The notes beneath the pieces are model-generated. The model had not been told where the DNA came from, did not search any database, and saw nothing but the letters and a program-made list of their open reading frames with translations. 64,000 nt of DNA from an uncultured Flavobacteriaceae bacterium (GTDB taxonomy: Bacteria; Bacteroidota; Bacteroidia; Flavobacteriales; Flavobacteriaceae), in the NCBI GenBank assembly GCA_934675205.1, contig CAKUPQ010000004.1, positions 124,001 to 188,000 of the forward strand, written 5' to 3'. Position numbers and translations under genes: made by a program. Positions 27,472 through 35,079 of the stretch are shown here, piece after piece. The stretch's first letter is position 1. Each line of letters opens with the position of its first letter.

Positions 27472-27580
27472 AGTTTGCCGACGAGATAGAGGGCTTTTTT
27501 TATTAATACCTAGGAGGCGAAGCCTCCAAATTCCTCTTTTACCTCTCCCGTCATCCTGAGCTTGTCGAAGGAGGAGAGGT
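27472..27580. repeat. Three hairpins upstream of SusC
   Basis: cctctat (27472-27478) pairs with atagagg (27486-27492), followed by gc and Ts. ggaggc (27513-27518) pairs with gcctcc (27522-27527). acctctcc (27541-27548) pairs with ggagaggt (27573-27580) around a 'gtcatcctgagcttgtcgaa' type fragment. This looks like accumulated repeat elements. The first could act as a terminator or leader structure. Confidence 0.55.
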
Positions 27581-27778
27581 CGAAAACACTTTTGTTGTTT
27601 TCGGGTGAGGAACTGCCACTGAATTTACTAACTCAAATACTAATAAGACAGAGCAGGCATTAAATAGGAATAGCAAGGTTTTACCATAGGCATAGCTGTA
27701 TATTTTGGTTAGACAATACTTGCGAAACCCTATGAATAGTGAAGAAATATGCTTTGAAGATAGATAAGTTTTACCCAT

Positions 27779-27990
27779 AAAAAAAGGCGTGGGACTCAAC
27801 TTACCGCATTAGGGGTACTGGCATACCTTGGAACGATAAGAGAGTCCACGCCCGGGTCGTGAACATCCTTACTTATCATCTCGTTCCTTGAAAAGTGCCA
27901 GTTTTCTAATGCGAGAATCAAAGCGAATGCTTCAATATTTTTTCTATTTGAAGAATCGCAAAATTACATCTTTATGATGTAAAGATTTTA
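27779..27990 (-). ncRNA. Candidate structured RNA with long hairpin, possible pseudoknot and 3' T-run
   Basis: Four segments pair in nested order: cgcattag (27805-27812) with ctaatgcg (27906-27913); actggca (27817-27823) with tgccagt (27896-27902); ggaacga (27830-27836) with tcgttcc (27881-27887); gataag (27835-27840) with cttatc (27872-27877). The loop segment gagtccacgcc (27842-27852) pairs with ggcgtgggactc (27786-27797), which lies outside the hairpin. That pairing would form a pseudoknot or an alternative fold. On the minus strand the last stem is followed by seven Ts. A TATCTTTG box on the minus strand (27993-28000) could start it. The rest of the 27416-28081 gap holds no convincing gene. 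Confidence 0.45.
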
Positions 27991-28081
27991 GACAAAGATA
28001 TAAAATATTTTTAATGTGGTAAACTTTCTCTACAATATTTTTTATTGTTATGCTGAAATTGCCTCACAAACAATTTTTTAG

Positions 28082-28330
28082 ATGGCAATTAGAAAAAACA
28101 AAAGGGAGTTTTTGATACTTTTTGGAAAGCGTATAGAACTTCTCAGAAAAGAGCAAAAGCTGAGTTTACGACAATTAGCTCAACGTTGCGATGTGGATTT
28201 TAGTGAAATTAGCAAGATTGAAAAAGGAGAACGAAATATTCAAATAACTACAATTATAGAATTAGCGAAAGGACTTGGTAGAGAACCCAAAGAATTGTTT
28301 GATTTTAAGATTGATTTGGGTAAAGATTAA
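28082..28330 (+). CDS. XRE-family helix-turn-helix regulator
   Basis: This 82-aa single-domain protein has a Cro/CI-type HTH: LRKEQKLSLRQLAQRCDVDFSEISKIEKGERNI. This is the class of small regulators that often sits at the head of Bacteroidota accessory modules. It is followed 17 nt later by a membrane/zinc-ribbon protein. It is probably a local repressor; its targets are not evident. Confidence 0.88.
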   Translation: MAIRKNKREFLILFGKRIELLRKEQKLSLRQLAQRCDVDFSEISKIEKGERNIQITTIIELAKGLGREPKELFDFKIDLGKD

Positions 28331-28347
28331 AAAGTTAGTATAAACAA

Positions 28348-28866
28348 ATGAAGAGAATTCTAAATAATGCTTGGTTTGTAGGAATCACTTGTTCAATTAT
28401 AGCTGGATTATTGATTACCGTTGGAGAAAATATAATAGTTATTCCCTACGCTACTTCTTTTTTACAGAAAGAAATTATTCTTGAAATCTGGCAATTTATT
28501 CTTATTCTCACTGGCTTAGCAATTATTAACTTAATTATTAAAAATATATTCGGTTGGAACAAAAAATTTCTTAAATATAATTCTGATAATTGGGCATCAA
28601 TAAATTGGGTTTGGAATTGGAAAAAAAGTCCATCATCAAAAAAATATATAATTGAAAATTTGAATATGCTTTGTCCAGAATGTGATTCCGGTATTTTTAC
28701 TGTAGGAACAATATATTCTCAAAACTATGATTGTATTGAATGTGGTTTTTCTACACCTGTTAGGCTATTTAATAAGCCAACGCACGCACAAATTGAAGAT
28801 GAAATTTATAACAAAATTAGATTACGATTTCCATCCGAAACAAAATATATAGAGCACAAAAATTAA
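28348..28866 (+). CDS. Hypothetical membrane protein with C-terminal zinc ribbon
   Basis: This 172-aa protein has two N-terminal membrane segments (~residues 8-30 and 46-66), then a short polar domain. That domain has a four-cysteine zinc-ribbon pattern: LCPECDSG near residue 111 and YDCIECGFS near residue 130. I know no family. It is spaced 17 nt from the HTH gene and may form a two-gene unit. It is very AT-rich, like the next genes, consistent with acquired cargo. Confidence 0.65.
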   Translation: MKRILNNAWFVGITCSIIAGLLITVGENIIVIPYATSFLQKEIILEIWQFILILTGLAIINLIIKNIFGWNKKFLKYNSDNWASINWVWNWKKSPSSKKYIIENLNMLCPECDSGIFTVGTIYSQNYDCIECGFSTPVRLFNKPTHAQIEDEIYNKIRLRFPSETKYIEHKN

Positions 28867-28906
28867 GTGGGGAGAAATAGAAACAAGAAATTTAAAATAG
28901 GAAGTT

Positions 28907-29479
28907 TTGAAAGAAATACTAAATGAATATATCGTCCCCTCAGGAATTTTATTAACTTTTATTGCTACTTGCATCAATATATATTTTACAAGAAAAAATC
29001 TAAAGACTACAAAATATATTGATGTTATTACAACTGAAAGAATAAAATGGCTATCAATTATTAGAAAGGAAGTTTCTGAATTAATTTCTTTAATTACAGA
29101 AACTTTAATTTTTTATGAGAATGAATTAGATGACATTGAATCACAAAACCCTTCAGATGATTATATTAATGACCAAAATTATAAATATCAAAAACACTAT
29201 TTTGATTCATTAACTAAAAATGCATTAATAATAAATGAAAAGATTAGTTTTAGAGAATTGAATACCCGACTAAATCTTTTAAAATTAAGATTCAACCCTA
29301 ACGAAGATATTCAAATCATTAGTATCTTAGATAATTTCATAACCTTTTATAAAAGTGAATATAAAACTAAACAAGATTTGGATAAAGCAAACTCTGAATT
29401 AAAATTATTATTTTCAAATATTCAAAAAATGCTTAAAAATGAATGGGAAAAAGTAAAAAGCGAATCGAAAGGAAATTAG
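28907..29479 (+). CDS. Hypothetical protein with N-terminal membrane anchor
   Basis: This 190-aa protein starts at a TTG (28907-28909); no in-frame ATG lies before the membrane segment. Residues ~9-30 (IVPSGILLTFIATCINIYFT) form one membrane helix. A basic, helical cytoplasmic domain follows (ITTERIKWLSIIRKEVSELI). One TM plus a helical domain is a layout seen in membrane effectors of defence loci, but no family is recognised. The start codon is the least certain part. Confidence 0.6.
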   Translation: MKEILNEYIVPSGILLTFIATCINIYFTRKNLKTTKYIDVITTERIKWLSIIRKEVSELISLITETLIFYENELDDIESQNPSDDYINDQNYKYQKHYFDSLTKNALIINEKISFRELNTRLNLLKLRFNPNEDIQIISILDNFITFYKSEYKTKQDLDKANSELKLLFSNIQKMLKNEWEKVKSESKGN

Positions 29480-29554
29480 AAAACTTCCTGCTTTGATTTT
29501 TCGCCACTTCATCAGGTTATCGAACTGTAGGCTATAATAAAAAACGATACGAAA

Positions 29555-30058
29555 ATGGGACTACTTTCAATATTAGGAAAAGGACTTAAAGCAATGATTG
29601 ACGAAGCAACTACGCCTGAATCGTTCAAAATAGGTGAAAAATTCGAAGACTATGTTCGAAAATATTTATTCGTTGATAATTACTATGACATTTTAGAACG
29701 AACACACAACTATAAAACAAATAAAGATTATGTTCAATCGTCATTAAAACCTGATTTCACATTCCGCGATAGGTGGACAAAGAAAGAATTTTATGTTGAA
29801 GTCAAATTTCGGACAGGAACTTATAATAATAAAATTGTTTGGTGTAACGAAAAACAGTTAACAAGATATTTAGAATATAATACAGAGCGACCTGTATTTT
29901 TAATTTTAGGTATGGGTGATAAACCAGACTATCCAGAGTTTTTGTCACTAATCCCCTTAACACAAGCAAAATACACGGGATTGTTCCCGTCACATGCTGA
30001 AAAATTTGAAATAGAAATTGACAAACCGATCTCGTCAAAAACACTTTGGGGACGATAA
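29555..30058 (+). CDS. Small PD-(D/E)XK nuclease-like protein
   Basis: This 167-aa protein shows a restriction-endonuclease-like core: an early Glu in FKIGEKFEDYVRKYL, then LKPDFTF (Asp) and FYVEVKFRTG (E-x-K), followed by a strand (PVFLILGMG). That order fits Holliday-resolvase/Mrr-type nuclease folds. It stands alone, with a 75-nt leader, and is followed by an inverted repeat and the first copy of the intergenic module. A defence or DNA-processing role is inferred. Confidence 0.65.
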   Translation: MGLLSILGKGLKAMIDEATTPESFKIGEKFEDYVRKYLFVDNYYDILERTHNYKTNKDYVQSSLKPDFTFRDRWTKKEFYVEVKFRTGTYNNKIVWCNEKQLTRYLEYNTERPVFLILGMGDKPDYPEFLSLIPLTQAKYTGLFPSHAEKFEIEIDKPISSKTLWGR

Positions 30059-30066
30059 ATATTACA

Positions 30067-30128
30067 GCCTACAACAAATTCTTTTAGCAAAATGACGAAG
30101 CAAACGGTTAAAAAAGTATTGTTGTAGT
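30067..30128. repeat. attC-like inverted repeat after the nuclease-like gene
   Basis: cctacaacaa at the left and ttgttgtag at the right pair across about 45 nt, directly after the 29555-30058 gene. The size and imperfect dyad recall integron attC sites. No integron integrase is present and the outer bases do not fit the GTTRRRY core well. Confidence 0.35.
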
Positions 30129-30131
30129 GAT

Positions 30132-30205
30132 AAAATCCTGAAATTTTCAGGATTTTGGTTTTACGGGAAGCCGTAAAAGAGTGTTAAAAAAGATTTGTAT
30201 GTTTG
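30132..30205 (+). repeat. Intergenic cargo module, copy A
   Basis: A terminator-like palindrome (aaaatcctgaa / ttcaggatttt, 30132-30156) is followed by a hairpin ttttacgg-gaag-ccgtaaaa (30159-30178). Then comes agtgttaaaaaagatttg and TATGTTTG, which matches a TAnnTTTG promoter box. Copies recur at 32059, 33642 and 34668. This one lies between the nuclease-like gene and the 564-aa gene. Confidence 0.85.
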
Positions 30206-30235
30206 GAAATTGGCAATAACTTTAGTATAATCCAT

Positions 30236-31927
30236 ATGGGATTTAAAATGTACGTAGCAATAGGCTACAAAGATATATTTGATGATTATGAATCAATCGA
30301 CATAAAGGAATTGATAAAAGATATTCCAACGAAAAATTCATTACAAATTTTGGGTTATTTTATGGCTCAACTACATTCAAAAGAAAGAAAAAAAGATTTA
30401 CAAATAGAATTCTTAAAGATGTGGTTGGGAAGACTTCCAAATGAGGTAAATAATCAAGTTGAAGGTTATATCAAAAAAGCGATAACTAAGAATTCTAAAT
30501 TTTCATTTTTGGATAATGTCTCACTTCTAATCTTAGTTGAAAAAATACTATTAAATGAGAATAATTTAAAAATTCTTGATAATTTAACTCCAGAACAAGA
30601 ATTGCAACTTTTTAAAGCGTATCTGATTTGTTGTCAAGAATGGATTGATAAACAATGGCCTAATTTTAACATTCCTAAAATTAAAGATGAATCAGATTTA
30701 ATAAAAGTCCTTCTACCATCTCAAATTCCGTATCAAGAGATTCAAGAATTAAAAGACTTTCGATTGCAGTTTATTAAAGCTATATATTTTTTTAAATTCT
30801 GTGAGAAAAATGTTGAGTTCCAAGAATATTTAAAGATCTTTTTAAAGGAATATAAACTTTTATCATGGCAAGATTATTTAAAAAATCTATTAACCTTGTA
30901 CATAAGAAAATTTGAAGAATTAAAAACTCCATCAGTTATAAATGTTCCTAAGGAATTTCCAGAAGTAATTAATTTTCTAGAGGATTTAAGTATTGATAAA
31001 AACAATTACGAAATAAAGATTGATTTTCTAAACTTAAGAGAGAAGCCTGTTTATCAAATAGATGAAACTAATTTTGTTTTTTTAAATTTAAATTTTCTTG
31101 TTGATAAAATATATCAAGGGATACAATTCGATTTTGCAAAAGTTCTTTTAAAAAATTCTGCAACATATAAAGGCAAACCAATAAAAAAAACTGGAAACTT
31201 TATGGGGATTTTTGGAAATGAATTTTCAGAAAATGGTCTATTATATAGTGTAATGAATTTTGCATTTGGAAAATCAGATTATATTAAGTTTGAAGGTAAT
31301 TTTATAAAACAGTATATAAAGGCAGAACCTGATTACTATATGCGTGATAAAGGTAAAATATATCTATTTGAATTTAAGAATGTTTATTTAGGAGCGGATA
31401 TAAAACATAGTTATGATTTAGAAAAAATTAAAGCTGAACTATTTAAAAAATTTGTTGAAAATCAATCTGGAAAACCTAAAGGAATTACTCAACTAATTAA
31501 TTCAATTGACTTAATTAGAAATGGTGGATTTGAAAAACTCGATTCATTTAATTACCAAGAAGCAATTATATATCCGATTATCGTGTATGTTGATTTTTCT
31601 TTTAATTTAGCAGGCATCAATTATATGCTTAATAAAGAGTTTAAAAGGCTTTTAGAAGAAAAAGGCACCCAGCATCTTAAAAATATTAAAAACCTTACTA
31701 TGATTGATTTGGATTCTTTCATTAAGTTCCAAGATTTATTTAGAGATAAAAGGTTGAAATTAAATAATTGCTTAAATGAATATTTTGATACACTTACGAA
31801 TCCAAAAGATATTTTTGACAGAATAGGAACATTTAATGTATTCCTTCACCACAAAACGAGTAAAATTGATTATGGCTCTCCTTTAATGCTAATGGAGGAA
31901 GTTGGCAAAATTTTCCCTAAAGAATAA
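30236..31927 (+). CDS. Hypothetical protein with C-terminal nuclease-like motif
   Basis: About 564 aa from the ATG at 30236 (another ATG lies at 30248, and a TTG at 30203 would extend it). The first ~400 residues are helical and unrecognised. In the C-terminal third, KAEPDYYMRDKGKIYLFEFKNV gives Asp and E-x-K spaced as in PD-(D/E)XK nucleases. It is very AT-rich and stands alone behind module copy A and in front of copy B. Location among restriction and toxin genes suggests a single-gene defence nuclease, unproven. Confidence 0.65.
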   Translation: MGFKMYVAIGYKDIFDDYESIDIKELIKDIPTKNSLQILGYFMAQLHSKERKKDLQIEFLKMWLGRLPNEVNNQVEGYIKKAITKNSKFSFLDNVSLLILVEKILLNENNLKILDNLTPEQELQLFKAYLICCQEWIDKQWPNFNIPKIKDESDLIKVLLPSQIPYQEIQELKDFRLQFIKAIYFFKFCEKNVEFQEYLKIFLKEYKLLSWQDYLKNLLTLYIRKFEELKTPSVINVPKEFPEVINFLEDLSIDKNNYEIKIDFLNLREKPVYQIDETNFVFLNLNFLVDKIYQGIQFDFAKVLLKNSATYKGKPIKKTGNFMGIFGNEFSENGLLYSVMNFAFGKSDYIKFEGNFIKQYIKAEPDYYMRDKGKIYLFEFKNVYLGADIKHSYDLEKIKAELFKKFVENQSGKPKGITQLINSIDLIRNGGFEKLDSFNYQEAIIYPIIVYVDFSFNLAGINYMLNKEFKRLLEEKGTQHLKNIKNLTMIDLDSFIKFQDLFRDKRLKLNNCLNEYFDTLTNPKDIFDRIGTFNVFLHHKTSKIDYGSPLMLMEEVGKIFPKE

Positions 31928-31939
31928 GGGAGGTTGTTT

Positions 31940-32058
31940 AGTAACCGTTGCGTAACTCTCTTTTCTAAAAAAGTACTCGTTTTCTAATTCGAGATTCCTC
32001 CAAGATGGTGCGAGCATTTTGCCCGTATCTGTCTTATATAAAGTCCTGAAATCATTGT
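31940..32058. repeat. Non-coding segment resembling a dispersed element
   Basis: This part of the 305-bp gap after the 564-aa gene contains gttttctaattcgagatt, which resembles gttttctaatgcgagaatc at 27901-27919 in the candidate RNA region. Also present are gtaaccgttgcgtaactc and ctcgttttctaattcgag (palindromic). No start codon or credible gene is seen. It may be a relic of the same repeat family. Confidence 0.4.
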
Positions 32059-32083
32059 AAAATCCTGAAATTTTCAGGATTTT
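32059..32083 (+). repeat. Intergenic cargo module, copy B (terminator part only)
   Basis: The 25-bp palindrome (aaaatcctgaa / ttcaggatttt) matches copies A and C exactly. The second hairpin and the TATGTTTG segment are missing or diverged here. It follows the 564-aa gene and precedes the toxin-antitoxin-chaperone unit. Confidence 0.8.
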
Positions 32084-32144
32084 TGTTTGATAAAGAGCTG
32101 TAAAGTGAAAAAAAGAGTCACATTTTTTAATCATTTTTATATGC

Positions 32145-32152
32145 TATATTTG
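32145..32152 (+). promoter_or_regulatory. Bacteroidota -7 box before the toxin-antitoxin-chaperone unit
   Basis: TATATTTG matches TAnnTTTG and lies about 80 nt before the toxin gene start. No clear -33 TTG is seen. Confidence 0.5.
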
Positions 32153-32232
32153 TGAAAATATTGAGAGAGTTATTTTTAATTCAAAAACAAAATTAACTTA
32201 AAAGTGAAATAAACTTGGAAATTAATTTATAA

Positions 32233-32778
32233 GTGAATAACTTTGCAGAAATATTTTTGATTGAGAAATTCAGAAAAGTAACTTACTATTCTGTGGCTAT
32301 AAATAATGTAGATACATTATATGATCAGTTTTTTGAAAAACATGATGTTGAAAATAAAAAAAAGTTATACCACATTTTAGCTTGGATTGAAAAGTTAGGA
32401 AACAAAATAGGTGCTAAAGAATTTTATTTTAGAAACGAAGCAGAAACGTCAGACACAAGTGCTTTACCTCCTTCCGGCATTAATAAAGAACCTGCGTATG
32501 TGGATTTTGATGAGAAAACCGGTATAGAGGTAAATAAGCCTAATAATTTACGCTTGTATTGTTTAAGAGCAAATGAGTCGGTAGTTTTTTTGTTTAATGG
32601 AGATATAAAAACAACATTGAAAGCTCAGGATTGTCCAAACGTAAAATCACATTTTAAACTGGCAAATAAATTGACAGCATTATTAAATCAAGCATTCGTA
32701 GAGAACCAAATTGAATGGAATGAGGACTTTACCGATATCGGCGTAGAAGATGATTTTCGCCTTGAATGGGATTTATAA
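32233..32778 (+). CDS. Putative toxin of a toxin-antitoxin-chaperone module
   Basis: A 181-aa protein from a GTG start at 32233. It is followed 16 nt later by an HTH antitoxin-type gene, which overlaps a SecB-like gene. The central part has RelE/HigB-like character: HILAWIEKLGNKIGAKEFYFR, then NLRLYCLRANESVVFLFNGDIK as the basic beta-hairpin, then KLANKLTALLNQA. Classification as a ribosome-dependent RNase is by gene order and weak resemblance. No catalytic residue can be named with confidence. Confidence 0.6.
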   Translation: MNNFAEIFLIEKFRKVTYYSVAINNVDTLYDQFFEKHDVENKKKLYHILAWIEKLGNKIGAKEFYFRNEAETSDTSALPPSGINKEPAYVDFDEKTGIEVNKPNNLRLYCLRANESVVFLFNGDIKTTLKAQDCPNVKSHFKLANKLTALLNQAFVENQIEWNEDFTDIGVEDDFRLEWDL

Positions 32779-32794
32779 TTTAATAATTAAAAAG

Positions 32795-33166
32795 ATGAAA
32801 AAAACAAAAAACTCAATAACAGGTTGGTTAGAAGTAAATTCTAATCCGGAGATAAATAGTTTTATTGATAAAAACCTAGCTATTACAGAAAAGGTACGCA
32901 TAGCAATGGAAACTAAAAATTGGAAATCTTTGGACTTAGCCAAAGCTATGGATAAATCACCATCAGAAGTTTCAAAATGGCTTACAGGAATGCACAACCT
33001 TACCCTGAAAAGCATTACCAAAATGGAAATCGCTTTGGGTATTGATTTAATCAATATAGAACCTGTTAAAGAAATACAATATGTATATCTTGGAACTATC
33101 AAAGGAGGAGATTTTCAGGAAGCTATAAATGATTACGAAGAAACAATCTATGCAGTGGCAATATAA
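32795..33166 (+). CDS. HTH antitoxin (HigA/XRE type)
   Basis: A 123-aa protein from the ATG at 32795; the frame is open to 32750 but that would overlap the toxin. The HTH is at ~residues 35-85: KVRIAMETKNWKSLDLAKAM, then DKSPSEVSKWLTGMHNLTLK. The C-terminal ~28 residues (YVYLGTIKGGDFQEA...) form a tail with hydrophobic character. In toxin-antitoxin-chaperone systems such a tail is the chaperone-addiction segment. The TAA overlaps the ATG of the SecB-like gene, so translation is coupled. Confidence 0.78.
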   Translation: MKKTKNSITGWLEVNSNPEINSFIDKNLAITEKVRIAMETKNWKSLDLAKAMDKSPSEVSKWLTGMHNLTLKSITKMEIALGIDLINIEPVKEIQYVYLGTIKGGDFQEAINDYEETIYAVAI

Positions 33167-33615
33167 TGGCAAAAGAAGTAAAAATAGTTCCAGAAGAAAT
33201 AAATCTTTTTCATATTGATATTGTTGAAAGTTCGGTTAAAGAAGTGTCTGAAAAGAGAACCGGAGAATTCAATATCAATGTGGCTCATACCACTATGCAC
33301 AACCTGAAAGACCAGAGAGTAAAAATAGGTCTGCATATTGATTTGAGTACGAAAGATAATTCTAATGGAGGAAAGGCTAATTTTATTATTGACTTCCATT
33401 TCCAAGTCAAAAACCTGAATAATTTTTACGAATTAAAAGATGAAAACCACCCTGTATTTTCAGGTTTGCTGATTGCTACTTTATTAGGTTTGAGCTTTTC
33501 CACTGCAAGAGGAATTATTTTTGAAAGACTTTCTAATACCAATCTGCAAGGTATTATTCTACCCGTAGTTGACCCGAAAAATATGCTTCAAATGCGAGTG
33601 AAACAAGGCTCTTAG
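33166..33615 (+). CDS. SecB-like chaperone of the toxin-antitoxin unit
   Basis: This 149-aa protein has the SecB-like layout: an N-terminal strand-rich region (INVAHTTMHNLKDQRVKIGLHIDL, then ANFIIDFHFQVKNLNNFYEL). The helix-loop signature follows near the C-terminus: LLIATLLGLSFSTARGIIFE, then LQGIILPVVDPKNML. These match the ARG/ILP-x-x-x-P features of SecB. Overlap with the antitoxin gene indicates a dedicated chaperone that stabilises the antitoxin, as in known TAC systems. It is not the housekeeping SecB, which is generally absent from this phylum. Confidence 0.7.
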   Translation: MAKEVKIVPEEINLFHIDIVESSVKEVSEKRTGEFNINVAHTTMHNLKDQRVKIGLHIDLSTKDNSNGGKANFIIDFHFQVKNLNNFYELKDENHPVFSGLLIATLLGLSFSTARGIIFERLSNTNLQGIILPVVDPKNMLQMRVKQGS

Positions 33616-33641
33616 AATATAATTTCTGAATATAATAATGA

Positions 33642-33716
33642 AAAATCCTGAAATTTTCAGGATTTTATGGTTTTACGGCAAGCCGTAAAAAGTGTTAGAA
33701 AAGATTTGTATGTTTG
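33642..33716 (+). repeat. Intergenic cargo module, copy C
   Basis: Full copy: palindrome at 33642-33666, hairpin ttttacgg-caag-ccgtaaaa at 33671-33690, then agtgttagaaaagatttg and TATGTTTG. It lies between the SecB-like gene and the DUF4238 gene. Similarity to copy D extends a little beyond the promoter-like box (tgtgata...aatgta). Confidence 0.88.
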
Positions 33717-33814
33717 TGATAATGTAATGATTTCGTGTTTGTAAAAGGCTTACAAATGGTCGATTATTACAGGTATTTGAGAGAGCTATATGACATTTTA
33801 AAGACTTACACTAA

Positions 33815-34631
33815 ATGGAATCTCATCCAATAAATCAACATTATGTTCCTCGAGTGTTGCTAAAAAATTTTTCTAGCAAAAAATCTCATGTTTGGGTTTA
33901 TGATAAACAAAGTAAAAAAAAAAGAATGGAGTTTTATTAAAGAACGACCTATTTCAAAAGTAGCAAGTGAGCAATATTTTTATGATAAAATTCCTAATAC
34001 AAAAGAAGGAAGTTATGAATATGAATTGGGAAAACTTGAAAGGGAAATAGAACCAATTATTTCTAAAATCATAGAGTCCAAAGACATTTCAATTCTTACA
34101 GAAGAAGATAGAGAAAGATTCTCACTTTTTATAGCTCTTCAACATTTGCGAACTAAGAGCGGATTGAACAAATTAAAAAGAATTACCGGGGATTTGGAAG
34201 ATAAGATAAATCATTTTTTTGCCGAATCAAATAATTTTGATTATAGAGGGCTATGGTTTGAAATGATGGAAACAGCACCGAAATTTTCAAAATATATTTC
34301 TAACAAAATTTGGTTCTTAGGTGAAAGTGAAAAACTATTTTATTGTTCCGATCATCCAGTAGTGTTACAAAATAGCTCGGTACAGGATAGTTTACGTGGT
34401 ACGCTAGGATTAGACAGCTATGGTATTGAAATTTATATGCCAATAAGTGACTCTTTAATACTTTGCATGTTTTGCGAAAAGTTGCTACAATTTACTGAAA
34501 AAAAAACTCCACTTTTGGATTATCACAATCGTGATTATCTATTGAATGCAAATTCGTTACAAATTCAACAATCAGAAAGATTTATTTTTTCATCAAGTAA
34601 CAATTTTGAAATGATTGAAGAATGTATGTAG
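33815..34631 (+). pseudogene. DUF4238-like protein gene broken (or switched) in a 10-A tract
   Basis: From the ATG at 33815 the frame reads MESHPINQHYVPRVLLKNFS and VWVYDKQSKKKR, the classic DUF4238 start (H-x-Y-V-P...NF...V-YDK), then stops. The remainder continues in another frame (KEWSFIKERPISKVASEQYFYD...) to the TAG at 34629-34631, including FYCSDHPVVLQ, which is also typical. The frames meet at ten consecutive As (33914-33923). Nine or twelve As would give a 271-aa protein. It could be an assembly error, a real pseudogene or a phase-variable tract. A shorter frame could start at 33888. Confidence 0.75.
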
Positions 34632-34667
34632 CAAAAAACGTCATATAATTATTGTACTATTGTATTA

Positions 34668-34742
34668 AAAATCCTGAAATTTCAGGATTTTATGGTTTTA
34701 CGGGAAGGCCGTAAAAAGTGTTAAAAAATATTTGTATGTTTG
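34668..34742 (+). repeat. Intergenic cargo module, copy D
   Basis: Palindrome at 34668-34691 (one T shorter than the other copies), hairpin ttttacgg-gaagg-ccgtaaaa at 34696-34716, then agtgttaaaaaatatttg and TATGTTTG. It lies between the DUF4238 gene and the type I restriction-modification operon. Confidence 0.87.
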
Positions 34743-35079
34743 TGATATATAATGTATAGTTATGTGCAAACGTAAAAGACGACCCGATAAAAAGAAACGA
34801 ACTGAAATAAAGAGAAGTAAACCATTTTGACAGGAAAAACAAGACATAGAAACAATATAACAAACGGACAGCGAGAAGATCGTCACTCATTGCCTACTTT
34901 ACTGTGTTTTATTTTTTTGCCCACTGCACAAAAAATTTTGGAATTCATTACCAACCTGCAAACAGCACATTTGGTTTTTTGCCGATAAAAAAGCCAACGC
35001 TGAAAAAAACAAAAGAGCTGTTTTTTGCCAACGCTCGACAAAACGGAATGAGAACAAACAGAAAGACGAAAAAGAAAAT
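34743..35079 (+). other. Leader region of the type I restriction-modification operon
   Basis: This 337-bp stretch has no convincing long gene; minus-strand frames here are low-complexity. A 22-codon + strand frame at 34762-34830 encodes a very basic peptide (MCKRKRRPDKKKRTEIKRSK...) and could be a leader or chance. Module copy D just upstream supplies the likely promoter, which would leave a long untranslated leader before hsdM. Confidence 0.4.

Noticed and set aside
27551..27799. 82-codon minus-strand frame before SusC
   Set aside because: It overlaps hairpins and the T-run of the candidate RNA and has low-complexity ends. It reads as a chance frame within repeat elements.
27779..27990. Retron ncRNA
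   Set aside because: No reverse transcriptase is nearby and the layout lacks msr/msd features.
31889..32134. 81-codon minus-strand frame overlapping the 564-aa gene end
   Set aside because: It spans module copy B and a repeat-like segment. No start context or family is seen, so a repeat-borne spurious frame is more likely.
30132..34742. Regular hairpin repeats considered as a CRISPR array
   Set aside because: Copies are 1-2 kb apart with genes between them, have internal promoter-like sequence, and no cas genes are present.
30067..34742. Full integron with gene cassettes
   Set aside because: There is no IntI-type integrase with its extra domain, and the repeated modules lack GTTRRRY cores. 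At most one weak attC-like dyad is present.
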